The notes below the pieces were generated by a model. That model made no database searches. It was not told where the DNA came from and was given only the letters and a program-made list of their open reading frames with translations. From positions 1,116,001 through 1,180,000 of the forward strand of contig CAWCPF010000003.1 in NCBI GenBank assembly GCA_963797485.1: 64,000 nt of DNA. The letters are read 5' to 3'. The position numbers were made by a program, and so were the translations under genes. Each line of letters opens with the position of its first letter. Position 1 is the first letter of the stretch. This document shows, in pieces, positions 34,023 through 42,856 of this stretch. The stretch is from CAWAND01 sp963797485. Its GTDB lineage: Bacteria > Chloroflexota > Anaerolineae > Anaerolineales > E44-bin32.

Positions 34023-34589
34023 ATGGCCGAATTCCCGCTTCTCACCACCGAGCGCCTGGCGCTGCGCGCCTTCGAGGCCGATGACGCGGAGGCGGTCACC
34101 GAACTGTGCAACGAATGGGAGATCGCCCGCACCACACTCAACATCCCCCATCCCTATGAGCGCTGGATGGCCGAGGCCTGGATCGAAAACCACCGGCCCG
34201 GCTTTGAACGCGGCGACTCGGTTATCTTCGCCATCACGTTCCGGCCGGATGGCCGCCTGGTTGGGGCAGTGGGTCTGCACCTTGATCCAGCCAGCCACGC
34301 CGGCGAACTGGGCTATTGGGTGGGAAAGGACTTTTGGAACCAGGGAATTGCCACCGAGGCCGCCAGGGCCGTGGTTGCGCATGCCTTTGACCGCATGGGG
34401 TTGAACCGCATCGCGGCCCGCCACATGACCAAGAACCCCGCCTCCGGGCGTGTGATGCAGAAGGTCGGCATGACCTTCGAGGGGGTCCTGCGCCAATCCA
34501 TCTTCCGCTGGGGGAGCTATGAGGACTCAGCCATCTACTCGCTCCTGAGGTCCGAGTTCCGCCCGGCCGCTCCCCAGGTAGTGGAATAG
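34023..34589 (+). CDS. RimJ/RimL-type GNAT N-acetyltransferase
   Basis: This 188-aa protein starts LLTTERLALRAFEADDAEAV, followed by GYWVGKDFWNQGIATEAARA with the acetyl-CoA loop and RIAARHMTKNPASGRVMQKV with GMTFEGVLRQ. This is the standard Acetyltransf_3 layout used by ribosomal-protein acetyltransferases and by small-molecule acetyltransferases. ATG 34023 lies 19 bp after the acyltransferase stop. The frame is intact. Confidence 0.9.
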   Translation: MAEFPLLTTERLALRAFEADDAEAVTELCNEWEIARTTLNIPHPYERWMAEAWIENHRPGFERGDSVIFAITFRPDGRLVGAVGLHLDPASHAGELGYWVGKDFWNQGIATEAARAVVAHAFDRMGLNRIAARHMTKNPASGRVMQKVGMTFEGVLRQSIFRWGSYEDSAIYSLLRSEFRPAAPQVVE

Positions 34590-34725
34590 CGGCTTCACCG
34601 AACTCCGCCTTCACATCAGGTTCAAAGACCCCTGGAGCACGCCGCCAAACCCGCATGTGCCCAGGGCAGGGGCAGCCTAAGTTCGGGCTTGACAGACACG
34701 GATTCCTGGGCGAAAATGGTGTTCT

Positions 34726-34741
34726 TTTAGGCGAACCTAAA
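34726..34741. promoter_or_regulatory. DtxR/MntR-type operator TTTAGG-N4-CCTAAA
   Basis: A perfect inverted repeat with spacer CGAA lies 14 bp before the mntR start, and a third TTTAGG half-site follows at 34748-34753. A TTGACA (-35) at 34689-34694 with a weak GAAAAT (-10) at 34712 places the operator over the start of transcription. The arrangement predicts metal-dependent autorepression of the mntR-mntH operon. Confidence 0.75.
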
Positions 34742-34754
34742 CTGGGATTTAGGC

Positions 34755-35444
34755 ATGCTCGTAACCGAAGCCGATCAAAACTACCTGAAAGAAATCTACT
34801 TGCTGGAACAGGATCAGCCGCTGGTCTCGACATCAATGCTGGCCAGCCGGTTTTCGGTCTCCCCGGCCACCGTTACCGGGATGCTCAAGAAGCTGGCCGG
34901 GCGGGGGTGGGTGGCGTATCGGCCGTACAAGGGCGTGCGCTTGTCGGACGCCGGGCGCGCCATCGCGCTGGACGTCGTCCGGCACCACCGCCTGATCGAG
35001 ACCTATCTGGCGCGCGGCCTCGACATCCCGTGGGACCGCCTGCATGACGAAGCCGAGAAACTCGAGCACGTCTTATCGGACTATCTGGAAGAACGCATAG
35101 ACGCCTCGCTCGGTCATCCGACCTCCGACCCGCACGGCTCGCCGATCCCCGGTCCGGATGGGAGCGTGCCGGAAGCGGCGCGCCTGCGCCTGGCTGATCT
35201 GGAGCCCGGCGCCGAAGCCGAGATTTCCGAAGTCGACGACCGGAACCCCGACGTATTATCACGGATCGATTCCATGGGGCTTTATCCCGGGACCCGGGTC
35301 AAAGTCCTTGGGACCGATCCCGTAGATGCCCTAATCACCTTGTCGGTCGCCGGTCAATCGTTTGTGCTCGGCCCGACGACCGCCAACCACATTTATGTCA
35401 AACCTATCGAACAGCCTTCGAGAGTGCCTTCGGATTCGAGGTAA
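34755..35444 (+). CDS. mntR: DtxR/MntR family metal-dependent transcriptional regulator
   Basis: This 229-aa protein has an N-terminal winged helix (DQNYLKEIYLLEQ, SRFSVSPATVTGMLKKLAGR), a dimerisation domain with metal ligands (HHRLIETYL, HDEAEKLEHVLSD), and a C-terminal FeoA/SH3-like domain from about 155 (GAEAEISEVD...GLYPGTRVKVLG). It represses Mn or Fe uptake genes when metal is plentiful. ATG 34755 follows the operator by 14 bp with no ribosome site, so the mRNA may have a very short leader. mntH follows after 4 bp. Confidence 0.88.
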   Translation: MLVTEADQNYLKEIYLLEQDQPLVSTSMLASRFSVSPATVTGMLKKLAGRGWVAYRPYKGVRLSDAGRAIALDVVRHHRLIETYLARGLDIPWDRLHDEAEKLEHVLSDYLEERIDASLGHPTSDPHGSPIPGPDGSVPEAARLRLADLEPGAEAEISEVDDRNPDVLSRIDSMGLYPGTRVKVLGTDPVDALITLSVAGQSFVLGPTTANHIYVKPIEQPSRVPSDSR

Positions 35445-35448
35445 CCCC

Positions 35449-36829
35449 ATGACTCGGTCAAGGTCAACCCGCCTGGAGTTCGCACGCCTACCCGCACCCC
35501 GACACCAAACACGGGCCGGCCGACACGGGCACGCTCGCGGCGGCCCATGACATTCTGGGTGGCAAGCAGGAGAAGAACCTACTCAAGCGCATGTGGCCCT
35601 TCATGGGTCCGGCGTTCATCGCCGCCGTGGCCTACGTTGACCCGGGAAACTATGCCACCAACATCCAATCCGGGGCCAAATTCGGTTACACCCTGGTGTG
35701 GGTGGTCTTCGCCAGCAATCTGATGGCGATGCTGATTCAATCCATGTCGGCCAAGTTGGGCATCGCCACCGGCCGCAACCTGGCCGAGATGATGCGCGAC
35801 CACTATCCCCGCTGGGGATCGATCGTCATGTGGCTGATGATGGAACTGGTCGCCATGGCCACCGACCTGGCCGAGTTTCTCGGCGCGGCGCTGGGTGTCT
35901 ACTTGCTGTTCCCCGGACTGTGGCTGACCGTGGGCAGTCTGACCGGTTTGCCCGAGCTCCTGATTCCGGCGCTGTTGATAGGTGTGCTCACCCTGTTGGT
36001 CCTGCTGCTCGAGCACGGGGGTTTTCGTCCCCTGGAGGCCCTGATCACCTCGCTGGTGGGGGTGATCGCCGTGTGCTACATCCTCGAGACCATCCTCGAT
36101 CGGCCCGATTGGGGCGCCATCGCCCACAGCACCCTGGTGCCGAGCTTCGCCGGACCCGAGAGCCTCGTTTTGGCCACCGGCATCCTGGGGGCCACGGTCA
36201 TGCCGCATGCCATCTTCCTGCATTCAAGCCTGACCCAGGGCCGCATTGTCACGCGTGAGCCGAAACAGCTTCGACGCCTGTTCAAGTTCGAAGTGGCGGA
36301 TATCTTGATCGCCATGACCATCGCCGGTCTGGTCAACGCCGCCATGCTGGTCATGGCGGCCTCGACCTTCTTTGCCCACGGCTTGAGCGACATCGGCACG
36401 ATTGAGGAGGCCCACCGGACCCTGGAGCCGCTCCTGGGCGGCGCCGCCAGCCTGGTATTCGCCATCTCGCTCCTCGCCTCGGGGCTTTCGTCGTCCACCG
36501 TGGGCACCATGGCCGGGCAGGTCATCATGCAGGGGTTCGTTCACCGCCGGATCCCGATGTGGATTCGGCGTGTCATGACCATGTTCCCTTCGTTCATCGT
36601 GATTGGTCTGCGGCTGGATCCGACCAGTACCCTGGTGCTGAGCCAGGTCGTCCTGAGCTTCGGGCTCCCGTTTGCCATCATCCCACTGGTGGTGTTCGCT
36701 TCCAACAAGAAGCTGATGGGGGTGCTGGTCAACCGCCGCATTACCACCATCGTCGCCTGGCTGGTGGCGGCGCTGATTGTGGCCCTTAACATCTTCCTGC
36801 TCGTCCAGACCTTCTCTGGGGCTGGTTGA
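35449..36829 (+). CDS. mntH: Nramp family Mn2+/divalent metal transporter, N-terminal frameshift
   Basis: The main frame (ATG 35591 onward, 412 aa) has FIAAVAYVDPGNYATNIQSG with the DPGN motif of TM1, and GATVMPHAIFLHSS with the MPH motif of TM6. Eleven or so spans are predicted. MntH imports Mn2+ with protons. Upstream the frame is open and reads HGPADTGTLAAAHDILGGK before TM1, a normal cytosolic extension, but lacks a start. ATG 35449, 4 bp after mntR, is in another frame, so an indel near 35475 is likely. It shares the mntR operator. Confidence 0.9.
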
Positions 36830-36889
36830 GAACGGGCTCCAGAAGCGAAGCCGAAATCCTGAATAGCGGGCGGGCGGGGAGCAGCCGTC

Positions 36890-37669
36890 ATGGAGCTTGA
36901 ATCCTTCTGGGAGTACGACGATCCGGCGGCCAGCGCGGCCCGCTTCAGGGCCGCCCTGGAAACCGCTCAAGGCGATGACCGTCTTGAGCTCATGACCCAG
37001 CTCGCACGTACTTACAGCCTTCGAGATCAGATGGACGAGGCCCATCGCCTCTTGGATGAGGTCGAAGGCCAGCTCGACGGGACGGGCGCCGCGGCCCAAG
37101 TGCGTTACGCGCTCGAGCGCGGGCGGACCTTGAATTCATCCGGCGATGCGGTTCGAGCTGCGGGCCTGTTTCAGCAGGCTTGGGGACGGGCGGACTCGGC
37201 GGGGCTCGAGGGCCTGGCCGTCGATGCCGCACACATGCTCGCCATCGCCCTCTCGGGTCAGCCAGAAAGCCGGCAGTGGGTGCAACGCGGGCTGGCGCTG
37301 GCGCGCCCGTCCACCGATCCTAAAGCCCAGGCCTTGATCCCGGCCCTGCTCAACAACTACGCCTGGGACCTGCACGCTGCGGGCCAGTTCGACCAGGCGC
37401 TGCCCGTCTTCGAGGAGGCCCTGGCCGCCTGGTCGGCCCGCAGCCACCCGGCGCGCGTTCACATTGCCCGCTGGTCGGTCGCCCGCTGCCTGCGCTCGCT
37501 CGGGCGTCTTGAAGACGCGCTGGCGATCCAGCAGAATCTCGAGGCATCTGATCCGCCGGACTCCTTTGTGCTCGAAGAGATCGCCGAAAACCTGGCCGCC
37601 CTTGGGCAGCCGGAGCGGTCCGGCGAATATGCTCGCCGCGCCCAGGCCCAGCGAGCGGCCGAAGGCTGA
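36890..37669 (+). CDS. TPR-repeat protein
   Basis: This 259-aa all-helical protein has tetratricopeptide-like pairs: DRLELMTQLARTYSLRDQMD-EAHRLLDE, VRYALERGRTLNSSGDAVRA, LIPALLNNYAWDLHAAGQFD-QALPVFEEAL, ARWSVARCLRSLGRLEDALA. About five or six TPR units are present and no other domain. It is likely a cytosolic protein-interaction module of unknown partner. ATG 36890 starts shortly after the Nramp gene. Confidence 0.8.
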   Translation: MELESFWEYDDPAASAARFRAALETAQGDDRLELMTQLARTYSLRDQMDEAHRLLDEVEGQLDGTGAAAQVRYALERGRTLNSSGDAVRAAGLFQQAWGRADSAGLEGLAVDAAHMLAIALSGQPESRQWVQRGLALARPSTDPKAQALIPALLNNYAWDLHAAGQFDQALPVFEEALAAWSARSHPARVHIARWSVARCLRSLGRLEDALAIQQNLEASDPPDSFVLEEIAENLAALGQPERSGEYARRAQAQRAAEG

Positions 37670-37774
37670 GCCAAACGCCCCGGAGCCATCGCCTCGTGCT
37701 CGTCCCGGCCCAGCAAATCCGCCCGGACCCGCTCCCGGCCGGCAGCCCCCCATGACCAAACCCCTCGATCCAAT

Positions 37775-37792
37775 TTGTGATTTCTTTCACAA
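37775..37792. promoter_or_regulatory. palindrome TTGTGA-N6-TCACAA
   Basis: A perfect copy with spacer TTTCTT, flanked by T/A to extend symmetry (TTTGTGA...TCACAAA). It lies 91 bp upstream of the SRPBCC gene start, a normal promoter distance. Confidence 0.66.
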
Positions 37793-37882
37793 ACCGAGCG
37801 GCCGATCCCGGCTTGCAATAGAACGGATGTGCTGATATGATAGGCTCATTCTCACTCAACCGCCTAGTAGGAGCGATGCGAG

Positions 37883-38311
37883 ATGGACAAAGGCGTGCTG
37901 GCGAGGGCCGAGACCCTCATCCGGGTGTCTCCCGCTGAGGTGTGGAAAGCCCTCACCGATCCGGACTTGATCAAAGACTATCTGTTTGGCACCCAGGTGG
38001 AAAGCACCTGGCAGGTTGGCGGCGCCATCGTCTATCGCGGGGAATGGCAGGGGAAGTCGTACGAGGACAAGGGCAAGATCCTCGAGTTGGTTCCCGAACA
38101 GCGTTTTGTGTCGACCTATTGGAGCTCTCTTTCCGGCGTTCCCGATGTGCCCGAGAACTACCAGACCGTGCGTTACGAACTGGAGCCCGAGGGCGATCAA
38201 ACCCGCGTCACCGTGATCCAGGATAACAACGCTACTCAGGAAGCGGCCGACCACTCGAGCGAGAACTGGGCCATCGTGCTGCAGACCATGAAGCAGCTCC
38301 TCGAGACCTGA
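37883..38311 (+). CDS. SRPBCC/AHSA1 domain protein
   Basis: This 142-aa protein starts RAETLIRVSPAEVWKALTDP, then DLIKDYLFGTQVESTWQVGG, VYRGEWQGKSYEDKGKILEL and a C-terminal NWAIVLQTMKQLLE helix. This is the START/Bet v1-like AHSA1 fold with a deep ligand cavity. It could bind a hydrophobic ligand or act on Hsp90-like partners. The ligand is unknown. ATG 37883 and the operator-like palindrome upstream mark it as the head of a unit. Confidence 0.88.
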   Translation: MDKGVLARAETLIRVSPAEVWKALTDPDLIKDYLFGTQVESTWQVGGAIVYRGEWQGKSYEDKGKILELVPEQRFVSTYWSSLSGVPDVPENYQTVRYELEPEGDQTRVTVIQDNNATQEAADHSSENWAIVLQTMKQLLET

Positions 38312-38385
38312 GTTGACTGACACCCAGGCTGCGTCTGTCCGGCACCCACGGGCGGGCAGGCGGGTTCCAAGAACCAGAGGACCGG

Positions 38386-38796
38386 ATGAAGCCCCGAATC
38401 AGCATGATCACGCTTGGCACACGCAACCTGGCTGAAGCCACCCGTTTCTACGAGGAGGGGCTTGGTCTGCCGCGCCTGCCCATGGACGCTGACATTGCCT
38501 TCTTCGATCTTCGAGGGACATGGCTTGCCCTTTATCCGTGGGACATGCTCGCCCAAGATGTTGGCACTCCGCCAGATGGCCAGGGATTTCGCGGAACGAC
38601 GCTGGCCCACAACGTGGCCTCACACGACCAGGTCGACCAGGTGCTCACCCAGGCGGTGAGAGCCGGGGCCCGGCTCGTCAAGCCGGCGGCCAAGGCCGAT
38701 TGGGGCGGATATTCCGGCTACTTCGCCGACCTGGATGGTCACTTATGGGAGGTGGCCTGGAATCCGCATATGACGGTCGGGCCACAGGATGGCTGA
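38386..38796 (+). CDS. VOC family protein
   Basis: This 136-aa protein reads RISMITLGTRNLAEATRFYE, EGLGLPRLP, then LAHNVASHDQVDQVLTQAVR and YSGYFADLDGHLWEVAWNPH, the complete VOC pattern with a metal-ligand Glu in the last motif. It is typical of glyoxalase-like small detoxification proteins. ATG 38386 is the start. The frame is intact. No substrate can be assigned. Confidence 0.9.
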   Translation: MKPRISMITLGTRNLAEATRFYEEGLGLPRLPMDADIAFFDLRGTWLALYPWDMLAQDVGTPPDGQGFRGTTLAHNVASHDQVDQVLTQAVRAGARLVKPAAKADWGGYSGYFADLDGHLWEVAWNPHMTVGPQDG

Positions 38797-39206
38797 CGCT
38801 TAGCCCGGCTGCCGTGGCCGGGCCTTAGATTGAATGAGGGCATCGAGCCTTGGCCTCGTCGCGCGCTAGCCCCAATCAGAATCGATAAGTTTTGGTTGAC
38901 TGGACCTACGTTGGCGGGAGGGTTGAAGGGCCTCGGTGTTCTTCCGAAGGCTTGGACGATCGTAGCGGGGTGGTTGTGGTTGGCGCGAATCTTCGGTGAA
39001 GACCTGTGTCTGCGAGCCATAAGTCGATCCCAAGCGCCAAGCCTGAGGTGTTGAATGTACAATGGGTGCGAGTTCGGAAAAAGCAAGTCACAGATGCCAA
39101 GTCCCTGGCGCCGGGCGCGACTGGGCTGGTGACAAAATCCGCGCCGATGCTTGGGCCGCTCCCTTGATCTCTCGCTGGAACCCACTCGCCCATCAGGAGT
39201 CCGCGC
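38797..39206. other. 410-bp stretch without a recognisable gene
   Basis: One plus-strand frame (38830-39054) is open for 74 codons but lacks conserved features. The long minus-strand frames here are the shadow of the VOC gene. No repeat, attC site or hairpin is obvious. Confidence 0.4.
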
Positions 39207-39464
39207 ATGAAAAGGTACCTGATTGAGACACCCCACTCGCCGGAAAACTGCACGCTGGTGATTTACGAGGTCCATGCCATGGGGTACCTGAACTACTTCG
39301 AGTGGGGTTGCGAGGCCGGAGTGCATTGCGGATGGGGTTTTGTCGAGGCTGAAGACGAACAACAGGCCACAATGACAGTGCCTTCGGTCGTGCGCCGAGA
39401 CGCCCGCGCCGTGGAAGTCACCAAGTTTGGCCCGGCGCGTGCGGCCGGCATTCATTCCGGCTGA
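39207..39464 (+). CDS. conserved small hypothetical protein
   Basis: This 85-aa protein has ENCTLVIYEVHAMGYLNYFE, then WGCEAGVHCGWGFVEAEDEQ-QATMTVPSV and a basic end. Two Cys and one His (C, H, C) could bind metal. The compact, single-domain look resembles DUF4242-type small proteins, but I do not assert the family. ATG 39207 is the start. It precedes a DUF1801 gene by 12 bp. Confidence 0.65.
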   Translation: MKRYLIETPHSPENCTLVIYEVHAMGYLNYFEWGCEAGVHCGWGFVEAEDEQQATMTVPSVVRRDARAVEVTKFGPARAAGIHSG

Positions 39465-39476
39465 GAGAGGGCTTCC

Positions 39477-39926
39477 ATGGTCAAGAGCGCCGCCAAGACG
39501 GTCAAGGCATACCTGGCTGAGCTGCCCAAGGAGAAGCGCGACGTCATTTCGGCCGTGCGCAAGATGGTCCTGGACCATCTTCCCAAGGGTTACCAGGAAG
39601 CCATGGGTTTTGGGATGATCAACTATCAGATCCCGCTCGAACGCTACCCGGATACCTACAATGGCCAGCCTTTGATGGCCGTCGCGCTGGCCGCCCAAAA
39701 ACATTACTTCTCACTCTACCTGATGTCTGTCTATGCAGATCCCAGGCAGGAAGCTGCCCTGGTCAAAGGGTTTAAGCAAGCCGGCAAGAGGCTGGACATG
39801 GGCAAATCGTGCGTTCGCTTCAAGTCGCTGGACGACCTGCCCATGGACGTGTTGGGCCGGGCGATCGCGGCCATGCCTCCCAGCGCGCTGATCGAACGCT
39901 ATGAGAGCGTCAAGCGCAAACGCTGA
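39477..39926 (+). CDS. DUF1801 domain protein
   Basis: This 149-aa protein reads KTVKAYLAELPKEKRDVISA, VRKMVLDHLPKGYQEAMGFG-MINYQIPLE, then ALAAQKHYFSLYLMSVYAD and SCVRFKSLDDLPMDVLGRAI. This is the YdhG-like DUF1801 layout with a longer middle loop. It is probably cytosolic and its function is unknown. The short gap to the gene before suggests cotranscription. Confidence 0.88.
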   Translation: MVKSAAKTVKAYLAELPKEKRDVISAVRKMVLDHLPKGYQEAMGFGMINYQIPLERYPDTYNGQPLMAVALAAQKHYFSLYLMSVYADPRQEAALVKGFKQAGKRLDMGKSCVRFKSLDDLPMDVLGRAIAAMPPSALIERYESVKRKR

Positions 39927-39982
39927 CGCCAGCCGTCATTGGCGAAAACAACTTGGCTTGAACAGCCGAATGGCGATCCAGA

Positions 39983-40579
39983 ATGACATCCCAAATTGAG
40001 ACCTGGTTGTCCGAGGGAGACCTGCGCTCGGACGGCGATGCCAACCTTGTGGCCGAGTTCGTCCGCCTTCGCCTCGAGGTTCTTCCCGATCTGGTGCAGG
40101 CTCTGGCCTTCGGATCCCCGGTGGTCCGAGGCCACGCGGCGGATGCCCTGGAAAAAGTCGCCCGGTCCGAACCCGAAGCCGTCGCCGCCCACATCGATCA
40201 GGTCTCGACGGCCGCGGCGACGGATCCATTGCCCATGGTTCGTTGGCACATGGCCATGGCCCTGGGGCATCTTTGCGCCCTGGAGCGGCTCCGCAGCCGC
40301 ACACGCCAGTCTTTGCTCAGCCTGCTCGAAGATGACAGCCCTTTCGTCGCCAGCTGGACCATCGCAAGCCTGACCCTCCTCGCCCTGCTGGAGCCTGACC
40401 AGGCGAGCTCGATTGTCGAGGCTGTCGGACGGCTGAGATCACATGCCAGCGTCGCAGTCCGGACGCGGGTCGCAAAGTCCGTCGCCGTTCTGACCCGGCC
40501 TGGGGGTCGACTTCCCGAAACGTGGGTGAAGAGCGAGCGCGTGAAACGGCAGATCTCCACGGGGGTCTTCCGCTCTTAG
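39983..40579 (+). CDS. HEAT-repeat protein
   Basis: This 198-aa helical protein has repeats of the HEAT type: DLVQALAFGSPVVRGHAADA, MVRWHMAMALGHLCALERL, DDSPFVASWTIASLTLLALL and ASVAVRTRVAKSVAVLT. Such proteins serve as scaffolds, or in the AlkD relatives as DNA-binding repair proteins. There is no catalytic signature. ATG 39983 overlaps no other gene. Confidence 0.78.
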   Translation: MTSQIETWLSEGDLRSDGDANLVAEFVRLRLEVLPDLVQALAFGSPVVRGHAADALEKVARSEPEAVAAHIDQVSTAAATDPLPMVRWHMAMALGHLCALERLRSRTRQSLLSLLEDDSPFVASWTIASLTLLALLEPDQASSIVEAVGRLRSHASVAVRTRVAKSVAVLTRPGGRLPETWVKSERVKRQISTGVFRS

Positions 40580-40726
40580 CCAGGTCCACTCCGGCGAGAT
40601 CGTGCCACGTCAGATGGCGACGGTTCCCCAACAGAGTTTGCCTGCCTGAGCTGCGTGTGAGAAACTCAGTCAGTCGAGGCTACGGGTAGGTGTGCGGTTG
40701 GACCGGACCTGTAACGGGAGTCTTTC

Positions 40727-41362
40727 TTGGCCTACGGAGTTCAGCTTAAGCCGGATGAGCGTGTCGAGCGCCATCCGTTCTCCGATCCCGAGCACACCGG
40801 GCAGGATCGAGCCACCATGCGAGGCATGGCCCGTCAGCTGGTTGACACCTACCGGGATCCCCAGGCGTGTGATTTCTCCGTGCGGTCGGGTCCGGTATGC
40901 CTGTCCGATCCCCACGGCCGGCACTTCCGAATCTACTACATTGCGCCGGAGCGCCTGTTCCGCCTCACAGGCCTGGCCGTGGTGGGCTTCTTTGGACACA
41001 AGCGGCCCAAGGCGGACCTCCAGCCGCTCATCCGGGCGGACAAGCGGTTTGAAGCCGAATTTCACAATCACCCCGGCCTGCTCAGTCTGTCCACCGTCCG
41101 AGTGGCCAATGGGAACTTCGGCAATCTGGTGGTGTTTTCGGATCCCGATTCTGTGGCCACCTGGAACCACGGTCCGGTCCATCAGGATTTGGTGGCCAGG
41201 ATCTCTCCGCCGTATTACCGCTCGGTCCGCATCAACAACGGCTGGCTGCCCGCAGGGCTGGCCGAGCCCGATCGGTTGTGGATCGAGCGCGTCAAATACA
41301 TTGACTACTCGGTTACCCCCATCTGGCGCGCCGAGCGCCGGCTGCCCGGAACTGCCGATTGA
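40727..41362 (+). CDS. conserved hypothetical protein
   Basis: This 211-aa soluble protein starts with TTG 40727. The segments RLFRLTGLAVVGFFGHKRPK, FHNHPGLLSLSTVRVANGNF and GNLVVFSDPDSVATWNHGPV suggest a small monooxygenase-like or dimeric alpha-beta protein with His residues in the core. No named family can be given with confidence. Its stop overlaps the start of the next gene (TTGA), so translation may be coupled. Confidence 0.68.
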   Translation: MAYGVQLKPDERVERHPFSDPEHTGQDRATMRGMARQLVDTYRDPQACDFSVRSGPVCLSDPHGRHFRIYYIAPERLFRLTGLAVVGFFGHKRPKADLQPLIRADKRFEAEFHNHPGLLSLSTVRVANGNFGNLVVFSDPDSVATWNHGPVHQDLVARISPPYYRSVRINNGWLPAGLAEPDRLWIERVKYIDYSVTPIWRAERRLPGTAD

Positions 41363-41877
41363 GGCCACGCCCGGCTGCAAACGCCGGCGCGCCCCGGCCA
41401 CATTCGGAGGCGGACATCAAGCGTAAGGTAACGACCACCGAACCCGCAGGGGACTTCCCCGAGCGGCGGCTGCTCCCGATCTCGGCCGTCGAAGCGTGGC
41501 TCCGCAGCAAGCCAGCGGAGCAGGCTGAGATCGTTCTCGGACTGCGGGATCTGGTCATCGCCGCCGTGCCGCACGCGCAGGAACGCATCCTGCGCCGCGG
41601 CCTGGGTTATCACGACCCCCGGCGGGGAGGCCCGGTGAAAGGCAGTCTGTGCCTGATCGAGTTCTACCCGGGGCAGCTTCGGCTGAGCTTCGTGCATGGC
41701 GCCTTCTTGAACGATCCCGAGTGTCTTCTCCAAGGCGATAGGCGGGCCAAGCGGTTTGTGAAACTGTTCACTTATCAAACCGTACCATGGGCCGCGCTTG
41801 ATGGTCTGATTCGTCAGGCAGCCTGCCTGGACACGGTTCACCTGCATCTCCCAGACGAGCCGGACGCCGAGCCATGA
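41359..41877 (+). CDS. DUF1801 domain protein
   Basis: This frame of about 172 aa carries AVEAWLRSKPAEQAEIVLGL, RDLVIAAVPHAQERILRRGL-GYHDP, then LCLIEFYPGQLRLSFVHGAF and VKLFTYQTVPWAALDGLIRQ. This is a DUF1801-type core with an Arg-rich N-terminus of doubtful reality. The start is TTG 41359, or an internal codon. It contains a near copy of the palindrome at 41755, broken in one half-site. Confidence 0.75.
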   Translation: MRPRPAANAGAPRPHSEADIKRKVTTTEPAGDFPERRLLPISAVEAWLRSKPAEQAEIVLGLRDLVIAAVPHAQERILRRGLGYHDPRRGGPVKGSLCLIEFYPGQLRLSFVHGAFLNDPECLLQGDRRAKRFVKLFTYQTVPWAALDGLIRQAACLDTVHLHLPDEPDAEP

Positions 41878-41946
41878 GTGATGTCGCTGGCGTTTGGGTA
41901 CTAGGTACACCTTGCACCGGACGGCAGCCCCGATTAGATTAGGGCC

Positions 41947-42826
41947 ATGCGCCGCTGGTTGCTGCTCCAGATTCCGATTGCCGCTGTGCTGCTTGGCCTG
42001 GGATTCAGCGGCGGGATGGCCTTCACCCGGTTTAGCCAGCCCACCGAAGCGCCGGCAGCCTCGGCGATGCCCACAGCCAGCCTGACCGCCAGCCTGACTC
42101 CCAGCGCCACCTGGACCGCCACGCCGAGCGCCACAGCCAGCCGGACGCCAACCATCACCGACACGCCCACGGTCTCCCTGACCCCAAGCACAACCCTGAC
42201 CCCCAGTCGAACGCCAACCGCGAGCCGAACACCGACCATCACGCCGACGCCGACCTACAGCCCGCCACAGGCGCATGTGCTCCAACAATCCAACTGTCGT
42301 TACGGGCCGGGGGCAGCTTATCTGTACGAATGGGGCCTTTATCAGGGCGACCGAGTTCGAGATCTTCGGCCGCAACCCGGATGCCTCGTGGGCTTATGTG
42401 GACCCCTGGACCTATGACGGTCTGTGCTGGATCAAGGCCGATCTGTTGGACATCTTCCGGGGCGCGCTGTTGGATGCGCCGATCTACTACGGCCGGCTGC
42501 CTCTTTCCGACCTGTACCTGCCTCCCACCAACGTGGGCGCGACACGCGATGGCAACCGGGTCAGCATCAACTGGACGCCGGTCTGGATGACCGAGGACGA
42601 CGATCGCGGTTATCTGCTCGAAACCTGGGTGTGCAAGGAAAACCAGCTGGTGTTCACGCCCATCCATGTCAACTCGCCGCCCGCGTATGTGGACGATGAG
42701 CCCGGCTGTCTGCAGGCGTCGTCAGGCCGCCTTTACACAGCCGAGAAGCATGGCTACACCCAATGGGTGAAGATCCCATGGCCGGCATTTCCGGGCGCCA
42801 CGCCCACCCCGGTGGGCGGCTTCTGA
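41947..42826 (+). CDS. secreted SH3-like domain protein with Ser/Thr/Pro linker, frameshifted
   Basis: ATG 41947 begins a basic, hydrophobic signal anchor (RRWLLLQIPIAAVLLGLGFS), then about 80 residues of Thr/Pro/Ser-rich repeats such as TPSRTPTASRTPTITPTP. A CRYGPGAAYLYEWGLYQGDR block starts the SH3-like domain. A one-base shift at about 42355 continues VEIFGRNPDASWAYVDPW to the stop at 42826. The second half also has a PPTNVGATRDGNRVSINW-type domain. This is a surface protein typical of Chloroflexota. Its partner is unknown. Confidence 0.78.
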
Positions 42827-42856
42827 TCCTTTGGCCGCCGGCCGCCCGGGCGTAAA

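Noticed and set aside
38739..39704. A 321-codon minus-strand open frame
   Set aside because: It overlaps the VOC and small-hypothetical genes antisense and has an Arg/Pro/Gly-rich shadow composition.
41755..41774. TTTGTGAAACTGTTCACTTA, resembling the palindrome family
   Set aside because: The right half-site has TCACTT instead of TCACAA and the match lies inside a coding region.
41305..42375. A 356-codon minus-strand open frame
   Set aside because: It is antisense to a DUF1801 gene and to the Thr/Pro repeats of the SH3 protein. The translated repeats are Val/Gly-rich and reflect only the sense repeats.
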